Below, piece by piece: positions 1 to 5,717 of a stretch of 5,717 nucleotides of DNA. The notes below the pieces were generated by a model. That model was not told where the DNA came from, did no database searches, and saw only the letters and a list, made by a program, of their open reading frames with translations. The stretch is from positions 1 through 5,717 of the forward strand of contig CALFEW010000991.1 in the NCBI GenBank assembly GCA_937958365.1. The letters are read 5' to 3'. The translations under genes were made by a program, and so were the position numbers. This stretch comes from an uncultured Chloroflexota bacterium. Its GTDB lineage: Bacteria; Chloroflexota; Anaerolineae; Promineifilales; Promineifilaceae. Within the stretch, counting starts at the first letter, position 1, and each line of letters starts with the position of its first letter.

Positions 1-1
1 T

Positions 2-2140
2 TCGTTCACTTCTGGCTCTACTGGAATTCCAAAAGCGGTGATGGGGCGGCATGGTTCCTTAACCCACTTCCTCCCCTGGATGGCGGAAACCTTTGGGCTG
101 GACAGCGCGGATCGTTTTAGCATGCTTTCTGGCCTGGCGCATGATCCGCTGCAACGCGATATGTTTACGGCCGTTTGGCTGGGCGCAACCATTTGCGTGC
201 CGGACCCCCGCCAGATTGGCGCGCCCGGTTGGTTGGCTAACTGGCTGCTAGAGCAGCAAGTCACCATCGCAAACCTGACGCCCGCGATGGGGCAAGTTAT
301 CACCGACGCCACGATCAACCCCGCAGCGGCCAATCTCGCCCTTCCGTCGCTGCGATACACCTTCTTCGTGGGTGACGTATTGACGCGGCGCGACGTAAAT
401 CGGCTGACGGCTTTGTGCCCCAATCTGACAGTTGTCAATTTTTATGGCTCCACCGAAACGCAGCGGGCCGTGAGCTATTACGTGGTGGACAACCAGGCGC
501 AGCTGCCTGCCAGCACGCAGCCTAAAGAGGTGATTCCGCTGGGCCGGGGCATGAAGGACGTTCAGCTTTTGCTGCAAAATGCCAGCGGGCAGTTGGCCGG
601 CGTGGGTGAAATAGCCGAAATCCACGTGCGCAGCCCACATCTAGCCCTGGGTTATAAAGGTGATGAGGCGCAAACCGCCAGTCGTTTCCTGTCGAATCCT
701 TATGGCAGCCGAATGGCCGGAGACCGGCTGTACCGTACCGGCGACATGGGGCGTTATCTGCCGGATGGCAACGTGGAGTTTGTGCATCGCGCCGATCATC
801 AGGTGAAGGTGCGTGGCTTCCGCGTCGAACTGGGGGAAATTGACGCGATGTTGGGGCAGCACACGGCCGTACACCAGGCCCTCACCATCGCCAGCAAAAA
901 CAGCCACGACGGGTCTACGCGCCTTTCCTCCTTCATCGTCCTGAAGCAGGAACAGTCCGTAACCGAACCAGACCTGCGCCAATATTTGCGCAAGAAGCTG
1001 CCGATGTACGCGGTTCCCACCGACATCCTCTTGTTAGACGCGCTGCCGTTGACGCCCAATGGCAAGGTAGACCGGCGCGCCTTGCACGTCCCGGATCATG
1101 TCGTCCACGATTCTGGCGCTAATTTTAAGGAAGCCAGAAGCGAACTTGAAGCGATTCTGGTGCGGATTTGGGAGAACGTGTTGGGCGTGCATCCCATCAG
1201 CATTCATGACAACTTTTTTGAAATTGGCGGGCATTCGTTAACGGCCGTTCGCGTCTTTGCCCAAATCGAGCGGGACACCGGCCTGCGCCCACCCTTAACC
1301 ATTCTTTTCCAGGCGCCCACCATTGCCCAACTGGCGGCGACCATCGAAAGCGAAGGCTGGACATCTCATTGGACTTCGCTTGTACCTATCCAGACCAACG
1401 GCGCACAGCCACCTTTCTTTTATGTCTCGCCTTTCCTGATAAGCGTGCTGAGCCTATCAACCCTGGGGCACTATTTAGGAGTAGACCAGCCGATGTATGG
1501 TTTGCAGCCGCAAGGGATGGATGGCGACCATCCGATTCACCGCAGCGTGAAAGAAATGGCCAGCCATTACATCCAGGAGATGCGTTCCCTGAAACCGGAA
1601 GGACCGTATCTATTGGGCGGGCATTGCGCCGGGAGTTGGGTGGCTTTTGAGATGGCGCAGCAATTGCAGGCGGCAGGGGAAACGGTAGACTTGTTGGTCC
1701 TGGTAGATTCCCGGCCGCCGAACATTGAGCCGCCTCAGGTGAATCGTTTGCGGTACATGGTTAACCGGGTGGCTTTTTATTGGCGAGACGGCCGTTTACG
1801 GCACGCCATAAGCTGGCAGTTAAGTCTGGTATATCAACGGTTTGTCACGCTCAACGTTGGCAAGGAAAATTCCCAGCGCGTTGCGGCCGTGCGTAAAGCC
1901 CACGCTGAAGCCCATCACAACTATCGTTCTGGCACGTTCGATGGCGACGTCCTCTTTGTTCGTAGTTCCGAATCGGCTGCCCTGAAAGACAAAGAGTGGC
2001 ATTATCGCTGGTCAGAACTTATCACCGGGCGCCTGACGCCGGTGATTATTCCCGGTACACATGCCGGGCTTCTGGTTGAACCAAACGTCAACGTGATGGC
2101 CGCCGAAATCCGCGCGGCGATTGATCAGATTATAGAATGA
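2..2140 (+). CDS. NRPS-type terminal module, 5'-truncated: adenylation (Lys2-like) - carrier protein - thioesterase
   Basis: The frame is open from the left edge, so the true start lies outside; the GTG/ATG codons at 38-43 are internal. Numbering from base 2 gives 712 residues. The adenylation domain enters at the A3 core (FTSGSTGIPKAV). It continues with A5 NFYGSTE (146-152), A7 YRTGDM (244-249), an A8 core QVKVRGFRVELGEID with His where the usual GRxD has Gly, and A10 PNGKVDR with Lys355. A carrier domain (about 377-447) has DNFFEIGGHSL; Ser412 would carry phosphopantetheine. A thioesterase (about 470-712) has GGHCAGS with Cys542 as nucleophile, Asp569 (LVDS) and His687 (PGTHAG). By family knowledge, the module activates an acid as its adenylate, loads it on the carrier and releases the product by hydrolysis or cyclisation. 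The adenylation core reads like Lys2, not a standard amino-acid A domain (FSMLSGLAHDP, LTPAMGQ, FFVGD, TETQRAVSY). The domain assignment is firm; the substrate is inferred. Confidence 0.95.
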   Translation, partial: SFTSGSTGIPKAVMGRHGSLTHFLPWMAETFGLDSADRFSMLSGLAHDPLQRDMFTAVWLGATICVPDPRQIGAPGWLANWLLEQQVTIANLTPAMGQVITDATINPAAANLALPSLRYTFFVGDVLTRRDVNRLTALCPNLTVVNFYGSTETQRAVSYYVVDNQAQLPASTQPKEVIPLGRGMKDVQLLLQNASGQLAGVGEIAEIHVRSPHLALGYKGDEAQTASRFLSNPYGSRMAGDRLYRTGDMGRYLPDGNVEFVHRADHQVKVRGFRVELGEIDAMLGQHTAVHQALTIASKNSHDGSTRLSSFIVLKQEQSVTEPDLRQYLRKKLPMYAVPTDILLLDALPLTPNGKVDRRALHVPDHVVHDSGANFKEARSELEAILVRIWENVLGVHPISIHDNFFEIGGHSLTAVRVFAQIERDTGLRPPLTILFQAPTIAQLAATIESEGWTSHWTSLVPIQTNGAQPPFFYVSPFLISVLSLSTLGHYLGVDQPMYGLQPQGMDGDHPIHRSVKEMASHYIQEMRSLKPEGPYLLGGHCAGSWVAFEMAQQLQAAGETVDLLVLVDSRPPNIEPPQVNRLRYMVNRVAFYWRDGRLRHAISWQLSLVYQRFVTLNVGKENSQRVAAVRKAHAEAHHNYRSGTFDGDVLFVRSSESAALKDKEWHYRWSELITGRLTPVIIPGTHAGLLVEPNVNVMAAEIRAAIDQIIE

Positions 2141-2904
2141 CCCAACAAACCTTAACGGAAGAACAGCGGTGGATTGCCACCTTTAAACCAGTCAATCAGC
2201 CACGGTTGCGGCTGATTTGTTTTCCTTACGCCGGGAGTGGGCCGGTGGTGTTTCACCAATGGCCCAACGAATTGCCCCAGGATGTAGAGGTGTTGGGCGT
2301 GCGTCTACCCGGCCGCGAGACCCGTCTGCGCGAACCGGCTTTTACCAGTTTGTCGCCTTTGGTGGCTACGTTGGCTGATGTGTTACGGCCGTTTACCGAC
2401 ACCCCTTTTGTTATTTTCGGCCACAGCATGGGGGCGCTCATCGGGTTTGAGTTGGTTCGTTACTGGCGGGATCAAAATGGGCCACAGCCTGTTCATCTTC
2501 TCGTCTCAGGCCATCGCGGACCTCATCGCCCGGCCCATCACCCTCAGGTCCACACTGCCGATAAGCAGACGTTTCTCAATCGGCTCAAAAACCTGGGAGG
2601 GACGCCCGCGCAATTTTTCGCCCTGGATGATCTGGTAGACATCATGCTGCCCGCATTACGGGCAGACTTTTCCGTTTGGGAGACATACGCATACGAAGAA
2701 AAACTACCCCTGGCGCTGCCTATTACCACCTTTGGCGGCCGTGGCGACAGCGAAGCGACAGAAGCGGATTTTGCCGCCTGGCAGCAGCATACCAGCCAAG
2801 ACTTTAGGCTGCACCTGTTTGATGGCGGTCATTTCTACTTTCGTCAAGACGCATCGCCCCTCATCCGTCTGATTCATGCCATCGTAGAACCTGCAAAAGA
2901 ATAA
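2137..2904 (+). CDS. Type II thioesterase (GrsT-like alpha/beta hydrolase)
   Basis: A complete 255-residue protein, the usual size for stand-alone type II thioesterases of NRPS and polyketide clusters. These cytoplasmic enzymes hydrolyse wrong or stalled acyl groups from carrier-protein phosphopantetheine arms and so keep the assembly line active. Family marks are visible in order: LICFPYAGSG (26-35, oxyanion-loop region), VLGVRLPGRETRL (52-64), the nucleophile elbow FGHSMGA with Ser97, GGRGDSEA with the probable catalytic Asp204, and GGHFYF with catalytic His232. The ATG overlaps the stop of the synthetase gene (ATGA), and no strong Shine-Dalgarno sequence precedes it, so translation is probably coupled. 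Unlike the terminal thioesterase upstream, this one has the ordinary Ser nucleophile. Stop TAA is at 2902-2904. The function is secure by motif and context; it could also help load or release the product. Confidence 0.94.
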   Translation: MTQQTLTEEQRWIATFKPVNQPRLRLICFPYAGSGPVVFHQWPNELPQDVEVLGVRLPGRETRLREPAFTSLSPLVATLADVLRPFTDTPFVIFGHSMGALIGFELVRYWRDQNGPQPVHLLVSGHRGPHRPAHHPQVHTADKQTFLNRLKNLGGTPAQFFALDDLVDIMLPALRADFSVWETYAYEEKLPLALPITTFGGRGDSEATEADFAAWQQHTSQDFRLHLFDGGHFYFRQDASPLIRLIHAIVEPAKE

Positions 2905-2934
2905 TCCGCCCCCTTCGACCGCCCAGATTACCTA

Positions 2935-2965
2935 TTTACTCAAACCGCCATAACAATAGTATAGT
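2935..2965 (+). promoter_or_regulatory. Possible sigma70-like promoter
   Basis: The AT-rich stretch after the thioesterase gene contains TATAGT (2960-2965), a good match to a -10 box. TTTACT (2935-2940) is a weak -35 candidate at a long 19-base spacing. If real, transcripts would start near 2972 and run through the hairpin and nested inverted repeat before the kinase gene. Judged by consensus match alone, so it is tentative. Confidence 0.25.
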
Positions 2966-2997
2966 ACAGTTACTTCTATGCACTCCTCACAAGGGTT

Positions 2998-3034
2998 GGC
3001 GATGAAGCTTTTCATCGCCGATCAATTGTTTTTG
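2998..3034 (+). terminator. Hairpin with downstream T-run, probable terminator of the synthetase/thioesterase operon
   Basis: GGCGATGAA (2998-3006) pairs perfectly with TTCATCGCC (3011-3019) around a GCTT loop, and G-U pairs could extend the stem outward by a few bases in RNA. A TGTTTTTG run follows at 3027-3034. The T-run begins about 8 bases after the stem, further than in a classic intrinsic terminator, so efficiency is uncertain. It lies about 93 bases after the thioesterase stop. If the promoter proposed at 2935-2965 is real, the hairpin would sit in the kinase leader and might act there as an attenuator. Confidence 0.45.
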
Positions 3035-3042
3035 TAAGCGTT

Positions 3043-3058
3043 CAAGTGCGACGCACCT
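3043..3058. repeat. Palindromic box 1, GTGCGACGCAC core
   Basis: CAAGTGCGACGCACCT. The core is a perfect 5+1+5 palindrome centred on 3051. It matches the box at 3093-3108 at 15 of 16 bases as a direct repeat, differing only at the central A/T. Its size and symmetry would suit a dimeric DNA-binding protein, but no regulator is identified. Confidence 0.7.
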
Positions 3059-3092
3059 TTTCCAGAGTAGTAGGCCACAAGTATGCTGTTTG

Positions 3093-3108
3093 CAAGTGCG
3101 TCGCACCT
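3093..3108. repeat. Palindromic box 2, GTGCGTCGCAC core
   Basis: CAAGTGCGTCGCACCT, the second copy, centred on 3101, exactly 50 bp from the first. Because the core is palindromic, the pair is both a direct and an inverted repeat. It overlaps the sequence between the in-frame ATG at 3083 and the preferred kinase start at 3143. Confidence 0.7.
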
Positions 3109-3142
3109 CTGGGCTGAACGCTTACCCAATTGCTACAAGACC

Positions 3143-5717
3143 ATGAACATCTTATACGTTGAAGATGACCCCCAAAGTGTAGACCGGGTACGTCGGGAAT
3201 TTGCGCAGGCGCTGCCAGATACTGTATTGGAAACGGTCGGAACGTTTCGTGATGCCCGTGAACAACTGACCGGTCCTATTGCTTATAACGTGTTGTTGTT
3301 GGACCTTTCGCTGCCGGATGGCGGCGATGGGTTGAATTTGATAGCGGAGCTGCGGGGGGAAGCACGGCCGTTAACCATCATCGTTCTCATCGGCAGCGAT
3401 GGTGAGGAAACGGCCGTTGCTGCCTTCCAAACCGGCGCCGATGATTACATCGTCAAAGGCAAAGATTACCACACCCGGCTGCCTGGCTTAACCGACGCTG
3501 CGTTCCAGCGTCGCCGCATCATGACTGCCGGTACCCAGCTTTACCCGACTTTAGCCGTTGAAGGCATTATCCGCGACGTGACCGGGCACAAACTGGTCGA
3601 AGAAAGGCTGTATTTACAAAACGCTGCGTTGAATGTCGCCGCCAACGGCATCGTCATCACCAATACCGATGGCATCATCGAGTGGATCAATCCCGCCTTT
3701 ACGGCGCTAACCGGCTACACCATGGCCGAAGTCATCGGACGTAATCCTCGTGAATTGGTTAAGTCTGGTCGGCACAACCGGGAATTTTATCAGGGGATGT
3801 GGGACACCATTCTCGACGGCCGTGTCTGGCATGGCGAGTTGATCAACAGGCGCAAAGATGGGTCACTTTACCACGAGGAGCAAACCATCACCCCACTGCG
3901 CGATGAAACGGGCCATATCACCCACTTTGTCGCCATTAAACAAGACATCACCGCCCGCAAACAGGCCGAGCAAGAAAACTATCTGCTATTGGCGCTGCCC
4001 AACGCCATCGCCGACGCCCCGTCGCTGGAATCGGCTTTGGAAGCGGCCTTAAGCCTGGTCTGCGAATACGCCGACTGGGACCTGGGCGAGGTTTGGGTCC
4101 CTGCTCCGATCAACCTTCCGGGCAGCCCGGAGCATCTCACCTTGCTCATGCAGTATCACTACGAACCGGAAATGGACGAGGCATTCCGCACGTTCAGCCA
4201 GCAATTTGCCTTTACCCTGGGCGATGGTTTACCGGGGCGGGTGTGGCGTGCCCAGGATGTGATCTGGCTGCCTGACATTGCCCTGGAAGCGAGTTTTCTG
4301 CGGATGGAAGCGGCCGTGCAACTCGGTTTTCGCGTTGCCGTGGGGCTGCCCATTTTGTTGGATGGTGTGGTAACGGCCGTTATGTGTTTCTTCTTGAAGG
4401 GCGAACGGCAAAAAGATGACCGGCTGGTCTCGTTAATGTCTGGCGTTGCCAGACAATTGGCGGCTACTTTTCAGCGCAAACAATATCAAGAAAGATTGTC
4501 CGAATCGCAGTGGTTGGCCCAGGCTACCATAGATTCACTCAGCGCCCACATCGCCGTATTGGACGAAGAAGGCGTGATTATCGCCGTGAATCAATCCTGG
4601 CTCGACTTTGCCCAAGCCAATGGCGCTGTGTTGACGCGCATCGGCATCGGCATGAACTATCTGGCGGTCTGCGCCGCCACCGGCGACGACGAAGCGGCCG
4701 ATGCCCGGCAGGTTGCAATGGGAATTCGGGCGGTCATGCGCGGCGAACTCCATGCGTTTATGCTGGAGTACCCTTGCCATTCGCCCCACGCGCCGCGCTG
4801 GTTTGCCGTCCGCGTGACGCCTTTGCCCGGCAACGACCCCAAACGCCGCCGCGTGGTGGTAACACACGAGAATGTCACGGCCCATAATCTGGCCGTGGAA
4901 GCGCTGCGCGACAGCGAACATCATTACCGGCTGCTGTTCGACAACAATCCCCAGCCCATGTGGGTCTATGATTTGGAAACGCTGGCCTTCCTGGCGGTCA
5001 ATGCAGCGGCCGTTGCCCGCTATGGCTACACGCGGCAAGAATTTCTGGAGATGACCCTGAAGGATATTCGCCCGCCAGAGGAAGTGGCGCGGCTGTTGGC
5101 CGACGTTGCCCAGGCGCGGCCGGCGCTGCAATATTCTGGCGAATGGCTGCACCAATTGCAAGACGGCCGTATCATTGACGTAGAAATCGCCTCCCACACC
5201 CTGACGTTTAACGGCCGTGTCGCCGTCCTCGTCGTCGCCTTCGACATTACGGATCGCAAACAGGCCGCGGCGCAACGCCTGGCGCAGGCGCGGCGGCTGC
5301 AAGAGATTCTGGACGCCGTCCCCGAAGGCGTGGTGTTGTTGGCGGAAGCCGGGTGGGTAGTGTCGGCCAATCCCCATGGACGCGAGTTGTTGTTTGATTT
5401 GTGTGGCAGTGCGGTAGGCGACCGGCTGGAAGAGATTAACGGCCGTTCCCTCCAAGAATTTCTCGCCCCTCCCGGCAACGACAGCCGCCATACTATCCAA
5501 CGCGGCCAACGTTACTTTGAACTGCTGGCCCAGCCCATAACGCCAGAAGCAGCCGGCAGCAATTGGGTGCTGCTGCTGCGCGATGTTACTGTGGAACACG
5601 AGCGCGAGCAGTATCAGCAGACCCAAGATCGCCTGGCGACCGTCGGCCAACTGGCCGCGGGCATCGCCCACGACTTCAACAACGTCATGGCCGTCATCAT
5701 CCTCTACGCCCAACTGC
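3143..5717 (+). CDS. Multi-sensor histidine kinase with N-terminal receiver, 3'-truncated (REC-PAS-GAF-PAS-PAS-PAS-HisKA)
   Basis: The frame is open for 858 codons to the right edge without a stop. ATG 3143 is chosen because MNILYVEDD is a normal receiver N-terminus; an in-frame ATG at 3083 would add 20 residues from repeat DNA, and neither has a clear Shine-Dalgarno site. The receiver (1-110) has acidic Asp8/Asp9, phospho-acceptor Asp54 (LLLDLSLPDG) and Lys105 (DYIVKG), but Ile83 where Thr/Ser is expected. Residues 140-155 resemble the tail of a PAS domain without its core. PAS1 is about 156-272 (ITNTDGIIEWINPAF to KQDITARKQAE), GAF 280-450 (GLPGRVWRAQD), PAS2 453-591 (EYPCHSP, RWFAVRVTPL), PAS3 593-713 (NNPQPMWVYDLE) and PAS4 about 715-825. 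The H-box VGQLAAGIAHDFNN carries His843. The remaining HisKA helix and the ATPase domain lie outside. No membrane segment is seen, so it is probably a cytosolic phosphorelay kinase taking input from another kinase and from small ligands or redox state. Those signals are unknown. Confidence 0.95.
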   Translation, partial: MNILYVEDDPQSVDRVRREFAQALPDTVLETVGTFRDAREQLTGPIAYNVLLLDLSLPDGGDGLNLIAELRGEARPLTIIVLIGSDGEETAVAAFQTGADDYIVKGKDYHTRLPGLTDAAFQRRRIMTAGTQLYPTLAVEGIIRDVTGHKLVEERLYLQNAALNVAANGIVITNTDGIIEWINPAFTALTGYTMAEVIGRNPRELVKSGRHNREFYQGMWDTILDGRVWHGELINRRKDGSLYHEEQTITPLRDETGHITHFVAIKQDITARKQAEQENYLLLALPNAIADAPSLESALEAALSLVCEYADWDLGEVWVPAPINLPGSPEHLTLLMQYHYEPEMDEAFRTFSQQFAFTLGDGLPGRVWRAQDVIWLPDIALEASFLRMEAAVQLGFRVAVGLPILLDGVVTAVMCFFLKGERQKDDRLVSLMSGVARQLAATFQRKQYQERLSESQWLAQATIDSLSAHIAVLDEEGVIIAVNQSWLDFAQANGAVLTRIGIGMNYLAVCAATGDDEAADARQVAMGIRAVMRGELHAFMLEYPCHSPHAPRWFAVRVTPLPGNDPKRRRVVVTHENVTAHNLAVEALRDSEHHYRLLFDNNPQPMWVYDLETLAFLAVNAAAVARYGYTRQEFLEMTLKDIRPPEEVARLLADVAQARPALQYSGEWLHQLQDGRIIDVEIASHTLTFNGRVAVLVVAFDITDRKQAAAQRLAQARRLQEILDAVPEGVVLLAEAGWVVSANPHGRELLFDLCGSAVGDRLEEINGRSLQEFLAPPGNDSRHTIQRGQRYFELLAQPITPEAAGSNWVLLLRDVTVEHEREQYQQTQDRLATVGQLAAGIAHDFNNVMAVIILYAQL

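Larger units (their letters stand above)
3023..3132. repeat. 110-bp nested inverted-repeat element (MITE-like or regulatory)
   Basis: Outer arms GTAAGCGTTCA (3034-3044) and TGAACGCTTAC (3115-3125) are perfect 11-bp inverted repeats. Inside them lie GTGCGACGCAC (3046-3056) and GTGCGTCGCAC (3096-3106), which also pair with each other, so one strand can form two 11-bp helices separated by a lopsided internal loop (1 versus 8 bases). CAATTG occurs at both ends (3023-3028 and 3127-3132); being self-complementary, it could be an outer stem or a target duplication. No open reading frame of note lies inside. The element ends 10 bases before the kinase ATG. Candidates are a non-autonomous mobile element, a dispersed genomic repeat, or a leader structure or operator. 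The structure is seen directly; its role is unknown. Confidence 0.8.

Noticed and set aside
641..982. Minus-strand 113-codon open frame in the adenylation domain
   Set aside because: It is antisense to the A6-A8 core motifs and has no recognisable protein features.
38..2140. GTG at 38 or ATG at 41 as the real start of the synthetase gene
   Set aside because: The frame continues upstream to the window edge and encodes the A3 core TSGSTGIPK just before it, so the gene begins outside the window.
3023..3132. CRISPR or tRNA interpretation of the repeated intergenic sequence
   Set aside because: There are only two short palindromic boxes with no spacer series, and no cloverleaf can be drawn. The symmetry is that of an inverted repeat.
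3083..3142. Upstream ATG at 3083 as the kinase start
   Set aside because: It is in frame, but the 20 extra residues come from the inverted-repeat element, while ATG 3143 gives a standard receiver N-terminus. It cannot be excluded without transcript data.
4510..4887. 125-codon plus-strand open frame in another frame inside the kinase
   Set aside because: It is Arg-rich and low in complexity, overlaps PAS2 and has no motif, so it is a shadow frame.
4535..5713. 392-codon open frame on the minus strand
   Set aside because: It lies wholly antisense to the kinase frame, whose PAS3, PAS4 and H-box motifs are unmistakable. The translation is rich in Gln, His and Arg, has no recognisable motif, and looks like a by-product of GC-biased codons.

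Overview
The window carries three plus-strand protein-coding genes and one structured intergenic region. I see no tRNA, rRNA, CRISPR array or transposase. Base composition is moderately GC-rich. The abundance of multi-PAS/GAF kinases and the very frequent palindrome ACGGCCGT would fit an environmental bacterium such as a member of the Chloroflexota, but that placement is a low-confidence impression and not something the sequence proves.

Bases 2-2140 are the 3' end of a nonribosomal peptide synthetase (NRPS) or related assembly-line gene. It starts inside an adenylation domain, at the A3 core, and continues through a carrier-protein domain to a terminal thioesterase. The adenylation domain closely resembles that of Lys2 (alpha-aminoadipate reductase), but the Lys2 reductase domain is replaced by a thioesterase. 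The thioesterase has Cys in its nucleophile motif (GHCAG). A type II, GrsT-like editing thioesterase follows at 2137-2904, joined by a 4-base ATGA overlap. The two form the end of an operon: the first releases the product, and the second presumably clears mis-loaded carrier proteins.

Bases 2905-3142 are intergenic. They hold a possible promoter, a perfect 9-bp hairpin followed by a T-run (likely the operon terminator), and a 110-bp nested inverted repeat. The repeat has arms GTAAGCGTTCA/TGAACGCTTAC, two GTGCGWCGCAC palindromes centred exactly 50 bp apart, and a CAATTG at each end. It stops 10 bases before the next start codon.

From 3143 to the right edge runs an unbroken reading frame for a large sensory histidine kinase: receiver, remnant of a PAS tail, PAS, GAF, PAS, PAS, PAS, then the H-box of a HisKA domain, with the rest outside the window. 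Its receiver lacks the conserved Thr/Ser switch residue. Whether it controls the biosynthetic genes cannot be decided from this window. The terminator-like hairpin suggests separate transcription.
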